23,955 nt of DNA, taken from RBC101 sp052387735. GTDB taxonomy: Bacteria > Gemmatimonadota > Gemmatimonadetes > Gemmatimonadales > Gemmatimonadaceae. The notes under the pieces were generated by a model. That model did not search any database, was not told the origin of the DNA, and was given only the letters and a program-made list of their open reading frames with translations. Within the stretch, counting starts at the first letter, position 1. Each line of letters starts with the position of its first letter. Positions 15,279-23,412 of the stretch are shown here, in pieces. The stretch covers positions 1 through 23,955 of the forward strand of contig JBQTIW010000206.1 of the NCBI GenBank assembly GCA_052387735.1, given 5' to 3'. Both the position numbers and the translations under genes were made by a program.

Positions 15279-16355
15279 ATGTTCAGCTCGCGCACCGCTC
15301 GCGTCGCACTGCTCCTCGGCTTGTTCGCCAGTTCGGCACTTGGGCTGAAGGTTGCCTCCCGGTGGGCCGCCACCGCGATGGCGGACGCGGCGAGCCGATT
15401 CCTCGGTGCTCTCACCGTCGACCAACGCACGCGGGCCACCTTTGCGTTCGACTCCGACGAGCGGATGCGCTGGCACTTCATTCCTCCGGAAACGTTTCCG
15501 CGCAAAGGCGTGACGCTCAAGGAACTGAGCACGGACCAACGAGCCACAGTACACGCCCTGCTCCGGACCGGTCTCAGCCAGCGTGGGTACATGACCGCGA
15601 CGGCGATCATGGAGCTCGAACAGGTGCTGCGCGCGCTGGAGCGAAGCGGGCGAATGGCGCGCGACCACGAGGAGTACTATGTCTCGATCTTCGGGAACCC
15701 CAGCGCAGAAGGCACCTGGGGGTGGCGATTCGAGGGGCATCACCTGTCGCTGCACTTCACGATCGTGCGCGGCTCTTCGGTCGTCAGCTCCCCGGCATTT
15801 CTCGGTTCGAATCCCGCCGAAGTGCGCGATGGTCCGATGAAAGGCCAGCGCGTCCTGGCCGTGCCCGAGGACGCCGGCCGTGCCGTGGTCATGGCGCTGG
15901 ACGCGTCACAGCGCGCGAAAGCCGTGGTGAGCGACACGGCCCCCCCGGACATCATCACCTCGACCAGGCTGCCGATCGACCCGCTCACACCCGCGGGGAT
16001 CCCGGCCTCCGAGCTGTCCGCTGATCAGCGCGCCCTGTTGCAGAAGCTGGTCGAGGCCTATACGTCGCTGATGGCGGACGACATCGCCGCGCAGCGGCTG
16101 GCGCGCCTGCGCGAGGCGGGGCTCGACAAACTCAACTTTGCCTGGGCGGGAACGCTCGAGCGAGGCGGTCCCCACTACTATCGAGTCCAGGGGCCGACGC
16201 TCCTGATCGAGTATGACAACACGCAGAACAACGCCAACCACATTCACTCGGTCTGGCGTGACTTCGCGCGTGATTTTGGCCGCGACCTCCTGCGAGAGCA
16301 CGTACGCGAGATGCCGCACGGAGAGCGGTCGCGGCACGGAGGCGATCGGCCGTAG
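15279..16355 (+). CDS. DUF3500 family exported protein
   Basis: A 358-residue protein that starts with a hydrophobic signal segment (about 7-24). The body has the DUF3500 hallmarks: RMRWHFIP (62-69), GWRFEGHHLSLHFTIV (148-163) and, near the C-terminus, EYDNTQNNANHIHSVWRDF (311-329) followed by DLLREH. His- and Asn-rich motifs in these positions suggest a metal or ligand site, but the function of the family is not known to me. The start at 15279 has GGAGG (15269-15273) six bases upstream, the best option. It is transcribed divergently from padR and convergently with the large nuclease gene. The final residues are Arg/Gly/His-rich and probably unstructured. Confidence 0.88.
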   Translation: MFSSRTARVALLLGLFASSALGLKVASRWAATAMADAASRFLGALTVDQRTRATFAFDSDERMRWHFIPPETFPRKGVTLKELSTDQRATVHALLRTGLSQRGYMTATAIMELEQVLRALERSGRMARDHEEYYVSIFGNPSAEGTWGWRFEGHHLSLHFTIVRGSSVVSSPAFLGSNPAEVRDGPMKGQRVLAVPEDAGRAVVMALDASQRAKAVVSDTAPPDIITSTRLPIDPLTPAGIPASELSADQRALLQKLVEAYTSLMADDIAAQRLARLREAGLDKLNFAWAGTLERGGPHYYRVQGPTLLIEYDNTQNNANHIHSVWRDFARDFGRDLLREHVREMPHGERSRHGGDRP

Positions 16356-16443
16356 GCGAGGAAGGAGCCCCGAGCCACACCGCGCTGGTTGGTGCAAGGT
16401 CCTCAATCCACCCGTGGACGGAAGACGCTGCAGCAGGCCACGC

Positions 16444-19400
16444 CTACGGCGCAGAGATCGACCGGATGATGCGATCGAGCAATGCACGGAGCGGCGCGGC
16501 ATCCGCGGCGCTGAGCCGTCCTTGACTGACGAGTAGGTCAACCTGTGCCCGTACGAGCAACAACGGGGCAACCGCGAGCTGCTCCTTGCCGAGGTCGAGG
16601 AGTCTCCTGGCAATGTCGAGCTGCGTCTCGAGGGCGAGCGCGGGCCCCGGTTTGAGCTTCCCTGCTGCCACAAGACCGTCCACGAGGGCGATCGCGCGCA
16701 CCACGGCCTGGGAGGGCGTGAGAACCGTGATCGTCACGGTTGCCGTCGACGTCGCGTCATCGTCCGCGATGCGAACGGTCGTCGTGAACGTGCCCGCCTG
16801 GGCGTACGTGTGTCCCACCGTAAACGTCTTCCCCGTGAGCGTCAGCGGGATGGCTCCGGCGCCGGCGCCGTAGTCGACCGTCGCGGTCCATGCATCAGCA
16901 CCGGGATCCGTGAAGGAACCACTCGCCGTATAGGTCTCGCCACGAATGAGCGTCGCGTCGCTCAGCGCACCGATCGCGGGTGCCACGTTCGAGATGGTGG
17001 CTGTCGTCGTGACCGTGTTCGCGAGGCCAAGAACGTCGGTCACCGTCAGCCGGACCGTGTAGAGCCCGTCCTGCGCGTAGGTATGGGTGGTGGAGAGTCC
17101 GGCACCGGTGCTGGCGTCGCCAAAGTCCCACTGGTAGGTCAGCGCATGTCCATCGGGATCCGTCGACCCCGCGGCCGTCATGGATACGCTCGCCCCTTCA
17201 TTCCCGGTAAACGGACCGTTGACCACTGCCACGGGTGCGCTGGTGTTGCTCTCGAGGGCGATCTCGATCTGGTCGGGGAGCAGCGCCAGCAGGTTGTAGC
17301 CGCTCAGGGCCTCGACCGCGTCCACCGTCGTGCGGTACGTGTTCCAGTCCACGTTGCGCACGCCCGGGTCGTTAGGCATGATCGCCGCGATCACCTGTGC
17401 GTCCTGGGGCGTCAGCACGTTGGCCAGTCCCTGGTCGCGCGGCATGACCACGGCAACCTTCCAGGTGCTCGCCGGGATCACGATCTTGCCCTCGTTTTTG
17501 ACCGTACCCTTGGTCCCCGCGACGCCGGCGATGATGTAGACCTCCTTGTTCTGGAAGCGCGCCATGTCGCCCAGAAAGGTCTCCATCGCGGCCCAAGGTC
17601 CCTGGTTCTGGTCCGCCGCCTGCGGGATGATGTTGCTGAAATAGAACGTGAACGCGTTGTCCAGGCTCCCCGAGGTCCGATCAAACGACCGCGCCAAATG
17701 GCCGCGGTCGATCCCGTAGCCGTGGAACGTCCCGGCGCCGGTATAGTTGGCGGTGGTCAGACGCGTGAACGAGGCCGGGAGCGCCGGATCGAAGGTGAAA
17801 CAGTCGCACCGATCCTCGACGCCAAAGTGCGTAGCCTCGAGGTCGTAGCTCACCCAGTTCGGCGTCCCCCGGTTGCGGTTGTACGAGGTGGTGAACTGGG
17901 CATGCCGGAGGATGAAGTCGTCGCTGGCGTCGGCATCTGCCGGCTCACCAAACTCCGCGTTGCCTGCGTACACCGCCGTGGGGCTTGCGCTGGCGATGCG
18001 CGTGGCCAGCGAGACGGTCGCGGTCGTGAAGCCATCGGCCGCGGTGGCGCGCAGGATGGCCGTTCCCGCACCGAGCGCGGCCACGACACCATCGGCGTCG
18101 ATGCTCGCCAGCGCCGGGGTCTCGGACGTCCAGGTGATCGTGGTGACGACGACATTGCCGTTCGCGTCGCGCACGATGGCGAACAGCTGGTCCTCGAAGC
18201 CGACGGGGAGCGCGGGGTCACTCGCGGTGCGCCCCGTGAACGTGATGCTGTTGCCGACCGGCGGCGGCGGCGATCCGTTGCAGGCGCCGATGCTCGCCGC
18301 CGCGGGCCCGCTCCACGCCCCGGTGCCATCGCGTTGCAGCGATTGGCCGATGGGTGACGACGACTCGGCAACACCGATGTCCGTGGACACCATCCCATTG
18401 GCCGGACCGCCGACCGCGGTGAACGATCCTTCGTAGGAGAGAAACTCGACCACGGTCCCGCCGGCGTTCACGAGCGCCATGCCGTCCGGGCTGCCGTTCT
18501 GCAGGCCGTCCTGCGGATAGTTGACCGCAATCACTCCGCGTCCGCTGCAGGAGTTCGCGATCGCCCCGGCGAGCGACTGGGTGTTGTATGGTGCGCCACC
18601 ACTCCCGTTGTAGAGGACGAGCTGCCACCCGGTGAGATCGGTTCCGGCTGAACCCTCGATCTCAATGGCCTCACCGGTATCGGTGCCGAGGTTATCGTAG
18701 TGGACCTCGGAGATGCGCGTGTCCGGGAGTCCCGGCGGCGGTGCCGAGGTCACGGTCAGCGTGGCGCTGCCGGCCACCGCGTTAGGCGCCGTCGCGGTGA
18801 TCTGTGCCGATCCCGCCGCCACACCCGTGGCGAGACCGTTCGAGCTGACGGTTGCGGCCGCGACGTTCGCGCTGGACCAGGTGAACACGACGCCGGAAAT
18901 CGGTTGATTCGATGCGTCGAACGCCGTGGCGCTGAACTGCTGCGTCGCGCCCACGCCGATCGTCGCGGTCGCCGGTGACACGGTCACACTCGTCACGACG
19001 GGTGGAGGCGGTGGCGTGCCGTCGTCGTTACAGGCGCCGAACGTACTCGTGGCCGGCGCACTCCAGGTTCCGGAGCCATCGCGTTGCAACGACTGTCCGG
19101 GTGGCTCGGTACCGTTCTCGCTGACGCCCACGTCGGTGGACGTCAGTCCATTGGCCGGCCCTCCCACCGCGGTCATCACCCCTTCGTATGAAAGGAACTC
19201 GACGACCGCGCCGAGGGCGTCGACGAGCGCGATGCCATCCGGGCTCCCGTTCTGGATGCCGTTGGAGGGGTACGTCTGCAACACGACGCCGCGCGGAGAA
19301 CAGGTGGCCGGGATCGCCCCGCTCAGCGTCTTCGTATCGTATGCGGCCCCGCCATTGCCGTTGTAGAGGACGAGCTGCCAGCCCGTCAGGTCAGTACCGG

Positions 19401-19605
19401 CCGGCCCCGAGACCTCGATCGTCTCGTCGGCGTCCGTGCCGGTGTTGTCGTAATGGAACTCGCTGATGCGCACGCTGCTGAGTGCCGCCGAGACCTCCAG
19501 GCGCGACTCGGCTCCATCGACGGGATTCAGCGAGCCTTCGGCGGAGCAGGAGAGAATGGCGAATGCGGCCGCCAAAAGCGCAGCACGCCAGGTGCGAGAG
19601 TTCAT
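16444..19605 (-). CDS. Multidomain lipoprotein nuclease (lamin-tail, Big2, NUC1, PKD)
   Basis: A 1053-residue envelope protein. The signal sequence ends AILSC (lipid-attachment Cys20). In order: lamin-tail-like domain (about 44-190), Big2-type Ig domain (203-286), second lamin-tail-like domain (295-443), second Ig-like domain (452-535), DNA/RNA non-specific endonuclease domain (about 545-785), two PKD-type domains (about 790-872 and 875-962) and a helical tail (963-1053) resembling FIVAR/FIMAH-type modules. The nuclease domain has the DRGH motif (633-636; His636 catalytic) and the FSNIIPQ...NQGPW region (656-671; Asn668 likely binds the metal), so it should be active. The start at 19605 gives the signal sequence; the longer frame to 19752 adds unlikely sequence. 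The ribosome binding site is weak. Likely role: degrading extracellular nucleic acid at the cell surface. Confidence 0.9.
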   Translation of the reverse strand: MNSRTWRAALLAAAFAILSCSAEGSLNPVDGAESRLEVSAALSSVRISEFHYDNTGTDADETIEVSGPAGTDLTGWQLVLYNGNGGAAYDTKTLSGAIPATCSPRGVVLQTYPSNGIQNGSPDGIALVDALGAVVEFLSYEGVMTAVGGPANGLTSTDVGVSENGTEPPGQSLQRDGSGTWSAPATSTFGACNDDGTPPPPPVVTSVTVSPATATIGVGATQQFSATAFDASNQPISGVVFTWSSANVAAATVSSNGLATGVAAGSAQITATAPNAVAGSATLTVTSAPPPGLPDTRISEVHYDNLGTDTGEAIEIEGSAGTDLTGWQLVLYNGSGGAPYNTQSLAGAIANSCSGRGVIAVNYPQDGLQNGSPDGMALVNAGGTVVEFLSYEGSFTAVGGPANGMVSTDIGVAESSSPIGQSLQRDGTGAWSGPAAASIGACNGSPPPPVGNSITFTGRTASDPALPVGFEDQLFAIVRDANGNVVVTTITWTSETPALASIDADGVVAALGAGTAILRATAADGFTTATVSLATRIASASPTAVYAGNAEFGEPADADASDDFILRHAQFTTSYNRNRGTPNWVSYDLEATHFGVEDRCDCFTFDPALPASFTRLTTANYTGAGTFHGYGIDRGHLARSFDRTSGSLDNAFTFYFSNIIPQAADQNQGPWAAMETFLGDMARFQNKEVYIIAGVAGTKGTVKNEGKIVIPASTWKVAVVMPRDQGLANVLTPQDAQVIAAIMPNDPGVRNVDWNTYRTTVDAVEALSGYNLLALLPDQIEIALESNTSAPVAVVNGPFTGNEGASVSMTAAGSTDPDGHALTYQWDFGDASTGAGLSTTHTYAQDGLYTVRLTVTDVLGLANTVTTTATISNVAPAIGALSDATLIRGETYTASGSFTDPGADAWTATVDYGAGAGAIPLTLTGKTFTVGHTYAQAGTFTTTVRIADDDATSTATVTITVLTPSQAVVRAIALVDGLVAAGKLKPGPALALETQLDIARRLLDLGKEQLAVAPLLLVRAQVDLLVSQGRLSAADAAPLRALLDRIIRSISAP
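18001..19473 (-). repeat. Internal duplication of a lamin-tail plus Ig-like unit
   Basis: Within the nuclease gene, about 240 residues (45-286) are repeated at 297-535. The lamin-tail parts are close at protein level (ISEFHYDNTGTD versus ISEVHYDNLGTD; TDLTGWQLVLYNG in both; PDG, VVEFLSYEG, AVGGPANG and GQSLQRDG in both) and also at DNA level, for example around 18600-18635 and 19350-19385. The Ig-like parts have diverged much more. Confidence 0.8.
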
Positions 19606-19851
19606 GTTCGTGTGTTCGTCGAAGGGCCTGTTGGCCGCGAGGCGCAGTGGGCGATCCGTGGCGTTCAGAACGCTGCAGCTTACTGATGCTGGCCGGTCAC
19701 GCAGAAACGCATCGGCAACGGTACAGCTGCGGAGAACTCGAGTGCCGTGCAAGAAGCGAACCTCGCCGCTGGCATATTGACAAGCTCGTCCTTGGCAAAG
19801 AGTCTGAGCGGCCGGGACGTGAGGTCCCAGTGTGGACCGGAGACGAACACC

Positions 19852-20604
19852 ATGCCCATTGACGTATCACGCGTTCCGCTCGACGAGATCCGGCCCTTTC
19901 GGGACCTGTATCGTCATGAGCTACGCTGCCAGATCATCCACGACTCGTACCACCAGCGCGGGTTCACCGATTCGTACCTCATTCGGCTGAACGGCACGGC
20001 GGTCGGGTACGGGTCGGTAGCGGGAGTACGGAACGAGCCCAGGGATCTGATCATCGAGTTCTACGTCCTGCCCACCCATCGCGGCAGGGCGTTACAGATG
20101 TTCCACGAGCTGGCCATCGTTAGTCAGGCGAAAGCAATCGAGGGCCAGACGAACGACCGGCTCCTCACGCTCATGCTGTACGATTGTGCCACGAACATCA
20201 CGAGCGATCGCATCCTGTTCGTGGACGCGGTCACGACGCATCTGACGCTGCCGGGGGGTACGTTCGGGCGGACAACGAAGGCGGAGCGCAAGCGCCTCTT
20301 TCCGCATACGCGCGAGCCGGAGGGCGACTGGCGGGTCGAGCTCGAGGGAGACGTCGTTGCCACCGGCGGACTCATGTTTCATTACAACGTCCCGTACGGC
20401 GACATCTACATGGAGGTGGCCGAACCGCACCGGCGGCGCGGCATCGGTGGCTGGCTCGTGCAGGAGCTCAAGCGAATGTGCTATGAGATGGGGTGCATTC
20501 CGGCAGCGCGGTGCGACGCGGACAACATTGCGTCGCGGGCGACCTTGCAGCGCGCTGGGATGTTTCCCTGCGCACGCGTGCTGCGGGGCGATCTCGGTGG
20601 GTGA
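19852..20604 (+). CDS. Tandem GNAT-type N-acetyltransferase
   Basis: A 250-residue cytoplasmic protein with two GNAT-like halves. The N-terminal half has AVGYGSV (50-56) and EFYVLPTHRGRALQMFHEL (69-87). The C-terminal half has the better acetyl-CoA motif, VAEPHRRRGIGGWLVQELK (189-207), followed by CDADNIASRATLQRAGM (221-237), which is the usual GNAT C-terminal signature. The C-terminal half is therefore the likely catalytic one and the first half may be degenerate or bind substrate. The start at 19852 has CCGGAG about 9 bases upstream. A SAM methyltransferase follows after 49 bases on the same strand, so the two probably form an operon acting on related substrates; the acceptor is unknown. 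Confidence 0.85.
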   Translation: MPIDVSRVPLDEIRPFRDLYRHELRCQIIHDSYHQRGFTDSYLIRLNGTAVGYGSVAGVRNEPRDLIIEFYVLPTHRGRALQMFHELAIVSQAKAIEGQTNDRLLTLMLYDCATNITSDRILFVDAVTTHLTLPGGTFGRTTKAERKRLFPHTREPEGDWRVELEGDVVATGGLMFHYNVPYGDIYMEVAEPHRRRGIGGWLVQELKRMCYEMGCIPAARCDADNIASRATLQRAGMFPCARVLRGDLGG

Positions 20605-20653
20605 CGGCGTCCAGTCGGCCGTGCATCCCCGCGTCCTCTGACGATATCACGGA

Positions 20654-21385
20654 ATGATGACCATGCACATGTACTCGGACCTCGCCTCGTGGTGGCCGCT
20701 GCTCTCCGCTCCGGCAGACTACGCCGAGGAAGCGGACTACTTCCGTGGTCTGATCGAAAGTGCCGCGGACGGCTCGCCGCCAACGCTACTCGAGCTGGGC
20801 TCTGGTGGGGGCAACCTTGCCTCACATCTACGCCCACATTTCCGGCTGACCCTGAGCGACCGCTCGCGCGAGATGCTGGAGGTAAGTCGCGGGTTGAACC
20901 CGGACGTCGAACACAACGAAGGCGATATGCGCACGCTGAGGTTGGGCCGCGAGTTTGATGCGGTGCTGATCCACGACGCCATCATGTACATCACGGAGGC
21001 CGCCGAGCTCCAACAGACACTGGCGACCGCCGCGGTCCATTGTCGCACCGGTGGTACCGTAGTGATCGCCCCCGACTGCGTGCGCGAGACCTTTAATCCG
21101 GAGACCGTGAGCGGCGGTCACGACGGACCCGACGGCCGCGCCTTGCGGTATCTCGAGTGGACCTGGGATCCGGACGCAGCGGACACGCAGTTCGAGACCC
21201 TCTATGCGATCGTCTTGCGCGAATCCGACGGCTCATCGCGCGTTCAGCTCGACCGCCATATCGAGGGGATGTTCTCGAGAACCGAGTGGCTGGCATGGCT
21301 CGCAGCCGCCGGACTGCCTGCGCGTGTGGTCACGGATCCCTGGGATCGGGACGTCTTCGTCGCGATCAAGGAACCAGGTCGATAG
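20654..21385 (+). CDS. SAM-dependent class I methyltransferase
   Basis: A methyltransferase of up to 243 residues. Motif I is LLELGSGGGNLASHL (45-59), the ribose-binding acid is Asp69 in LTLSDRSREML, and the motif IV region is FDAVLIHDAIMYI (101-113). The C-terminal part (about 150-235) is a mixed alpha/beta substrate domain with ALRYLEWTWDPD. Several start codons (20654, 20657, 20663, 20669) are possible and none has a clearly better ribosome binding site; the N-terminus is therefore uncertain by up to five residues. The length and fold fit small-molecule methyltransferases; the substrate is not recognisable. It lies 49 bases after the tandem acetyltransferase gene, probably in the same transcript, and is followed by an octamer repeat array. 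Confidence 0.9.
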   Translation: MMTMHMYSDLASWWPLLSAPADYAEEADYFRGLIESAADGSPPTLLELGSGGGNLASHLRPHFRLTLSDRSREMLEVSRGLNPDVEHNEGDMRTLRLGREFDAVLIHDAIMYITEAAELQQTLATAAVHCRTGGTVVIAPDCVRETFNPETVSGGHDGPDGRALRYLEWTWDPDAADTQFETLYAIVLRESDGSSRVQLDRHIEGMFSRTEWLAWLAAAGLPARVVTDPWDRDVFVAIKEPGR

Positions 21386-21425
21386 CGCACGGACGCACAG
21401 GCCACAACGGGTTCATTGTACGCGC

Positions 21426-21505
21426 CATGCGCCCATGCGCCCATGCGCCCATGCGCCCATGCGCCTATGCGCCCACGCGCCGTCCGCCCGTGCGCCCGTG
21501 CGCAG
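21426..21505. repeat. Tandem octamer array CATGCGCC
   Basis: Five exact copies of CATGCGCC (21426-21465), then TATGCGCC, CACGCGCC, GTCCGCCC, GTGCGCCC and GTGCGCAG, all in register with an 8-base period, for ten units ending at 21505. It fills most of the gap between the methyltransferase stop (21385) and the convergent stress gene (ending at 21509). The exact copies are at the left and degrade to the right. Confidence 0.9.
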
Positions 21506-21508
21506 CGA

Positions 21509-22120
21509 CTACAGCTCCGCGCGCGGTTCCTCCCGTGGGATCCCCGGCCGATCGACGCGCGAGTCCGCGGCGCGTGTGTGCGGTCGCTCGCTGTTCGCAA
21601 AGTCTCCCTTGGCCTCGCTCGCTGCGGCGACGTCCGCGGCGCCGGTTCCCCGCAGGATGCGTTTGGCCTTGTCGGTCCAATCGCTGTTGTCGGAGTGCAC
21701 GGACACGAGGATGTTCCCGCCCTTGATCCGACCCTCGTACCGCTTGGCCTCGTACTCGGGAATCCCGATGCCGACGAGCGCGCCGGTCAGCCCGCCGACC
21801 GTCGCGCCCACGCCCACACCGCCTAACGCGGCCATGATCGGGCCGGCGGCAACGAACGGGCCGAGGCCGGGGATGGCGAGGGCCCCGATGCCGACGAGCC
21901 AGCCGAGCGTTCCGCCGAGTACGGCACCAGACGTTGCCCCGGCCGCGATGCCTTCGGGCGCCTTCGTGGCCTTCTCGTGCGCGAGGTCCTTGGTGCCCTG
22001 ATTGTCCGGCATCAGCACGGAGATGTCGGCATTGCGAAAGCCCTCGAGCCTCAGTTGCTCGATGGCCTCTTCGACGTCAGCCCGCGTCGCGTAGAGGCCA
22101 AACACTGCTGTGTTTGCCAT
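21509..22120 (-). CDS. General-stress-protein-like glycine-zipper membrane protein
   Basis: A 203-residue protein. The N-terminal part (1-38, MANTAVFGLYATRADVEEAI then NADISVLMPD) is the YflT-like/heat-induced stress domain, in which FGxY and the acidic SVLMPD strand are typical. A Gly/Ala-rich region at about 58-120 (AGATSGAVLGGTLGWLVGIGALAIPG, GGVGVGATVGGLTGALVGIG) forms two glycine-zipper hairpins likely to insert in or associate with the membrane. A second alpha/beta segment (121-159, EYEAKRYEGRIKGGNILVSVH) resembles the closing strand of the same fold. The last 45 residues are charged and disordered. The ribosome binding site AGGAGC lies about 9 bases upstream of the ATG at 22120. Leu99-Gly100 are encoded by a CGTTAGGC octamer. 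Probably stress-inducible; its mechanism is unknown. Confidence 0.85.
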   Translation of the reverse strand: MANTAVFGLYATRADVEEAIEQLRLEGFRNADISVLMPDNQGTKDLAHEKATKAPEGIAAGATSGAVLGGTLGWLVGIGALAIPGLGPFVAAGPIMAALGGVGVGATVGGLTGALVGIGIPEYEAKRYEGRIKGGNILVSVHSDNSDWTDKAKRILRGTGAADVAAASEAKGDFANSERPHTRAADSRVDRPGIPREEPRAEL

Positions 22121-22332
22121 GGGTGGGTGCTCCTGAAGGAGTGCGGGTCACATGGTGCGGAGGAACGGGCTGTACCCCGCAGGCGGAGTAAAGTCGCGCG
22201 CGTGTTGGAAACTTTCGGGTCATTGGCCCGCGGGACCACGGCTCGCTACTCCCAGGGGACAATGGCGCGTGCGACACGAGCACGCCTAGACTGGAGGCAC
22301 TCCTATCCCGCCGCCAGACCGCGTTAGGCAGT

Positions 22333-22355
22333 CCCGCGGCGCGCTCGCTCGCGGG
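22333..22355. other. GC-rich hairpin before coxB
   Basis: CCCGCG (22333-22338) and CGCGGG (22350-22355) form a 6-bp stem with an 11-base loop, ending 12 bases before the coxB start. It follows a CGTTAGGC octamer (22322-22329). It could affect translation initiation or be a chance feature of GC-rich sequence. Confidence 0.3.
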
Positions 22356-22367
22356 CCGTGGAAGACA

Positions 22368-23405
22368 ATGGCACCCTCCCTCGTGCGCGACGATCGAGCA
22401 GGACTCGCCCGCAGCGCCCTTCGCGCTCGCCTCGCCGCAGGCCTCGCCTGTTCGCTGGCCGGGTGTTCCGGCGTACAGTCGATGCTCGACGTCCGCGGTC
22501 CAGCCGCCGCCGCCATCGCCGAGCTCTGGTGGCGGCTGCTGGCGATCGGCGCCGGCGTGTACGCCACGCTGCTGATCCTGCTGGTCATGGCGATCTGGCA
22601 TCGGCGGAAGGATGTCGCCCCTCGTGAGGCAGGCCCTGGAGACGTCCGGTGGGTCGTAGTCGGTGGCCTGGTCGTGCCGGCCGTCATCCTCTCCGCCGTG
22701 TTTGTCTTCACCCTGCGCACCATGCGTTCCCTGCACGACGATGGACCGGCGCCCGTCGCCATCGACGTCGTCGGACGACGCTGGTGGTGGGAGGTCAGAT
22801 ACCGCGGCGCGACGCCGTCGGACACGATCACGACCGCGAACGAGATCCACATCCCCGTGGGGGTACGCGTCCGGTTGCGGCTCAGCAGCGCCGATGTGAT
22901 CCACAGTTTGTGGATCCCCAACCTGCAAGGCAAGATGGACCTGGTGCCGGGCCGGACGACCCACTTGTGGCTGCAGGCCGACCGCGCCGGCACGTCACGC
23001 GGCCAGTGCGCGGAGTTCTGCGGCGTTCAGCACACCAACATGGCCCTGGCGGTCGTCGCCGAATCACCGGATGCCTTTGCGGCCTGGCGCGCCAGGGAGA
23101 GCGCCGCGGCAACGCTCCCCGCCGACTCGGTTGCCGCGTTCGGGGCACAGGTCTTTATGCGGCGCGATTGCGCGTACTGCCACACCATTCGCGGCACGCG
23201 CGCGCAGGGACAACTCGGACCGGACCTCACCCACGTCGCGAGCCGCCAGACGCTCGCCGCCGGCACGCTGCCGAACACCCCCGCACATCTCGCGGCATGG
23301 ATCGCGGAGCCGCAGCGCGTGAAGCCGGGGAGTCTGATGCCCGCGATGCCCCTCTCGCCCGACGAGCTTCGCGGCCTGGTGAGATACCTGCAAGCTCTCC
23401 GGTAA
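22368..23405 (+). CDS. coxB: Cytochrome c oxidase subunit II with fused cytochrome c (caa3-type)
   Basis: A 345-residue subunit II of a haem-copper oxidase that accepts electrons at the periplasmic side. It starts with a lipoprotein-like signal (LAGC, Cys33), then two membrane helices (about 55-78 and 95-117). The CuA domain (about 128-240) has all ligands: His179, Cys214, Glu216, Cys218, His222 and Met225 (HSLWIPNLQGK; GQCAEFCGVQHTNM). A C-terminal class I cytochrome c domain has CAYCH (268-272) and the axial Met324 in KPGSLMP. This fusion is the mark of caa3-type oxidases, in which the cytochrome domain takes electrons from a soluble or membrane donor. Only seven bases separate it from ctaD, so they are cotranscribed. 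The ribosome binding site (GGAAG) is closer to the ATG than usual. Confidence 0.96.
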   Translation: MAPSLVRDDRAGLARSALRARLAAGLACSLAGCSGVQSMLDVRGPAAAAIAELWWRLLAIGAGVYATLLILLVMAIWHRRKDVAPREAGPGDVRWVVVGGLVVPAVILSAVFVFTLRTMRSLHDDGPAPVAIDVVGRRWWWEVRYRGATPSDTITTANEIHIPVGVRVRLRLSSADVIHSLWIPNLQGKMDLVPGRTTHLWLQADRAGTSRGQCAEFCGVQHTNMALAVVAESPDAFAAWRARESAAATLPADSVAAFGAQVFMRRDCAYCHTIRGTRAQGQLGPDLTHVASRQTLAAGTLPNTPAHLAAWIAEPQRVKPGSLMPAMPLSPDELRGLVRYLQALR

Positions 23406-23412
23406 CCGGCGC

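Larger units (their letters stand above)
164..22329. repeat. Dispersed octamer CGTTAGGC (12 copies)
   Basis: Read as CGTTAGGC on the plus strand at 2238, 2906, 6796, 10120, 10654, 17370, 18780 and 22322, and as GCCTAACG at 164, 1309, 14171 and 21821. One-base variants occur at 3724 (CGTTAGGG), 12281 and 13520 (ACCTAACG), and 23597 (AGTTAGGC). Copies lie inside genes in different frames, across a stop codon and between genes. The span given is that of the first to last exact copy. Confidence 0.8.

Noticed and set aside
16810..18357. 515-codon plus-strand open frame opposite the nuclease gene
   Set aside because: It is antisense to a clear nuclease domain with catalytic residues, and its composition is dominated by Arg, Gly, Val and His.
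21426..21505. CRISPR array
   Set aside because: The period is 8 bases with no spacers, and no cas-like gene is nearby. It is a simple tandem repeat.
22193..22260. ECF-sigma-like GGAAAC element upstream of the stress gene or coxB
   Set aside because: No matching -10 element at a proper distance was found in either direction.
22077..22964. 295-codon minus-strand open frame opposite coxB
   Set aside because: coxB carries complete CuA and haem motifs on the other strand. This frame has no motif and also overlaps the stress gene.
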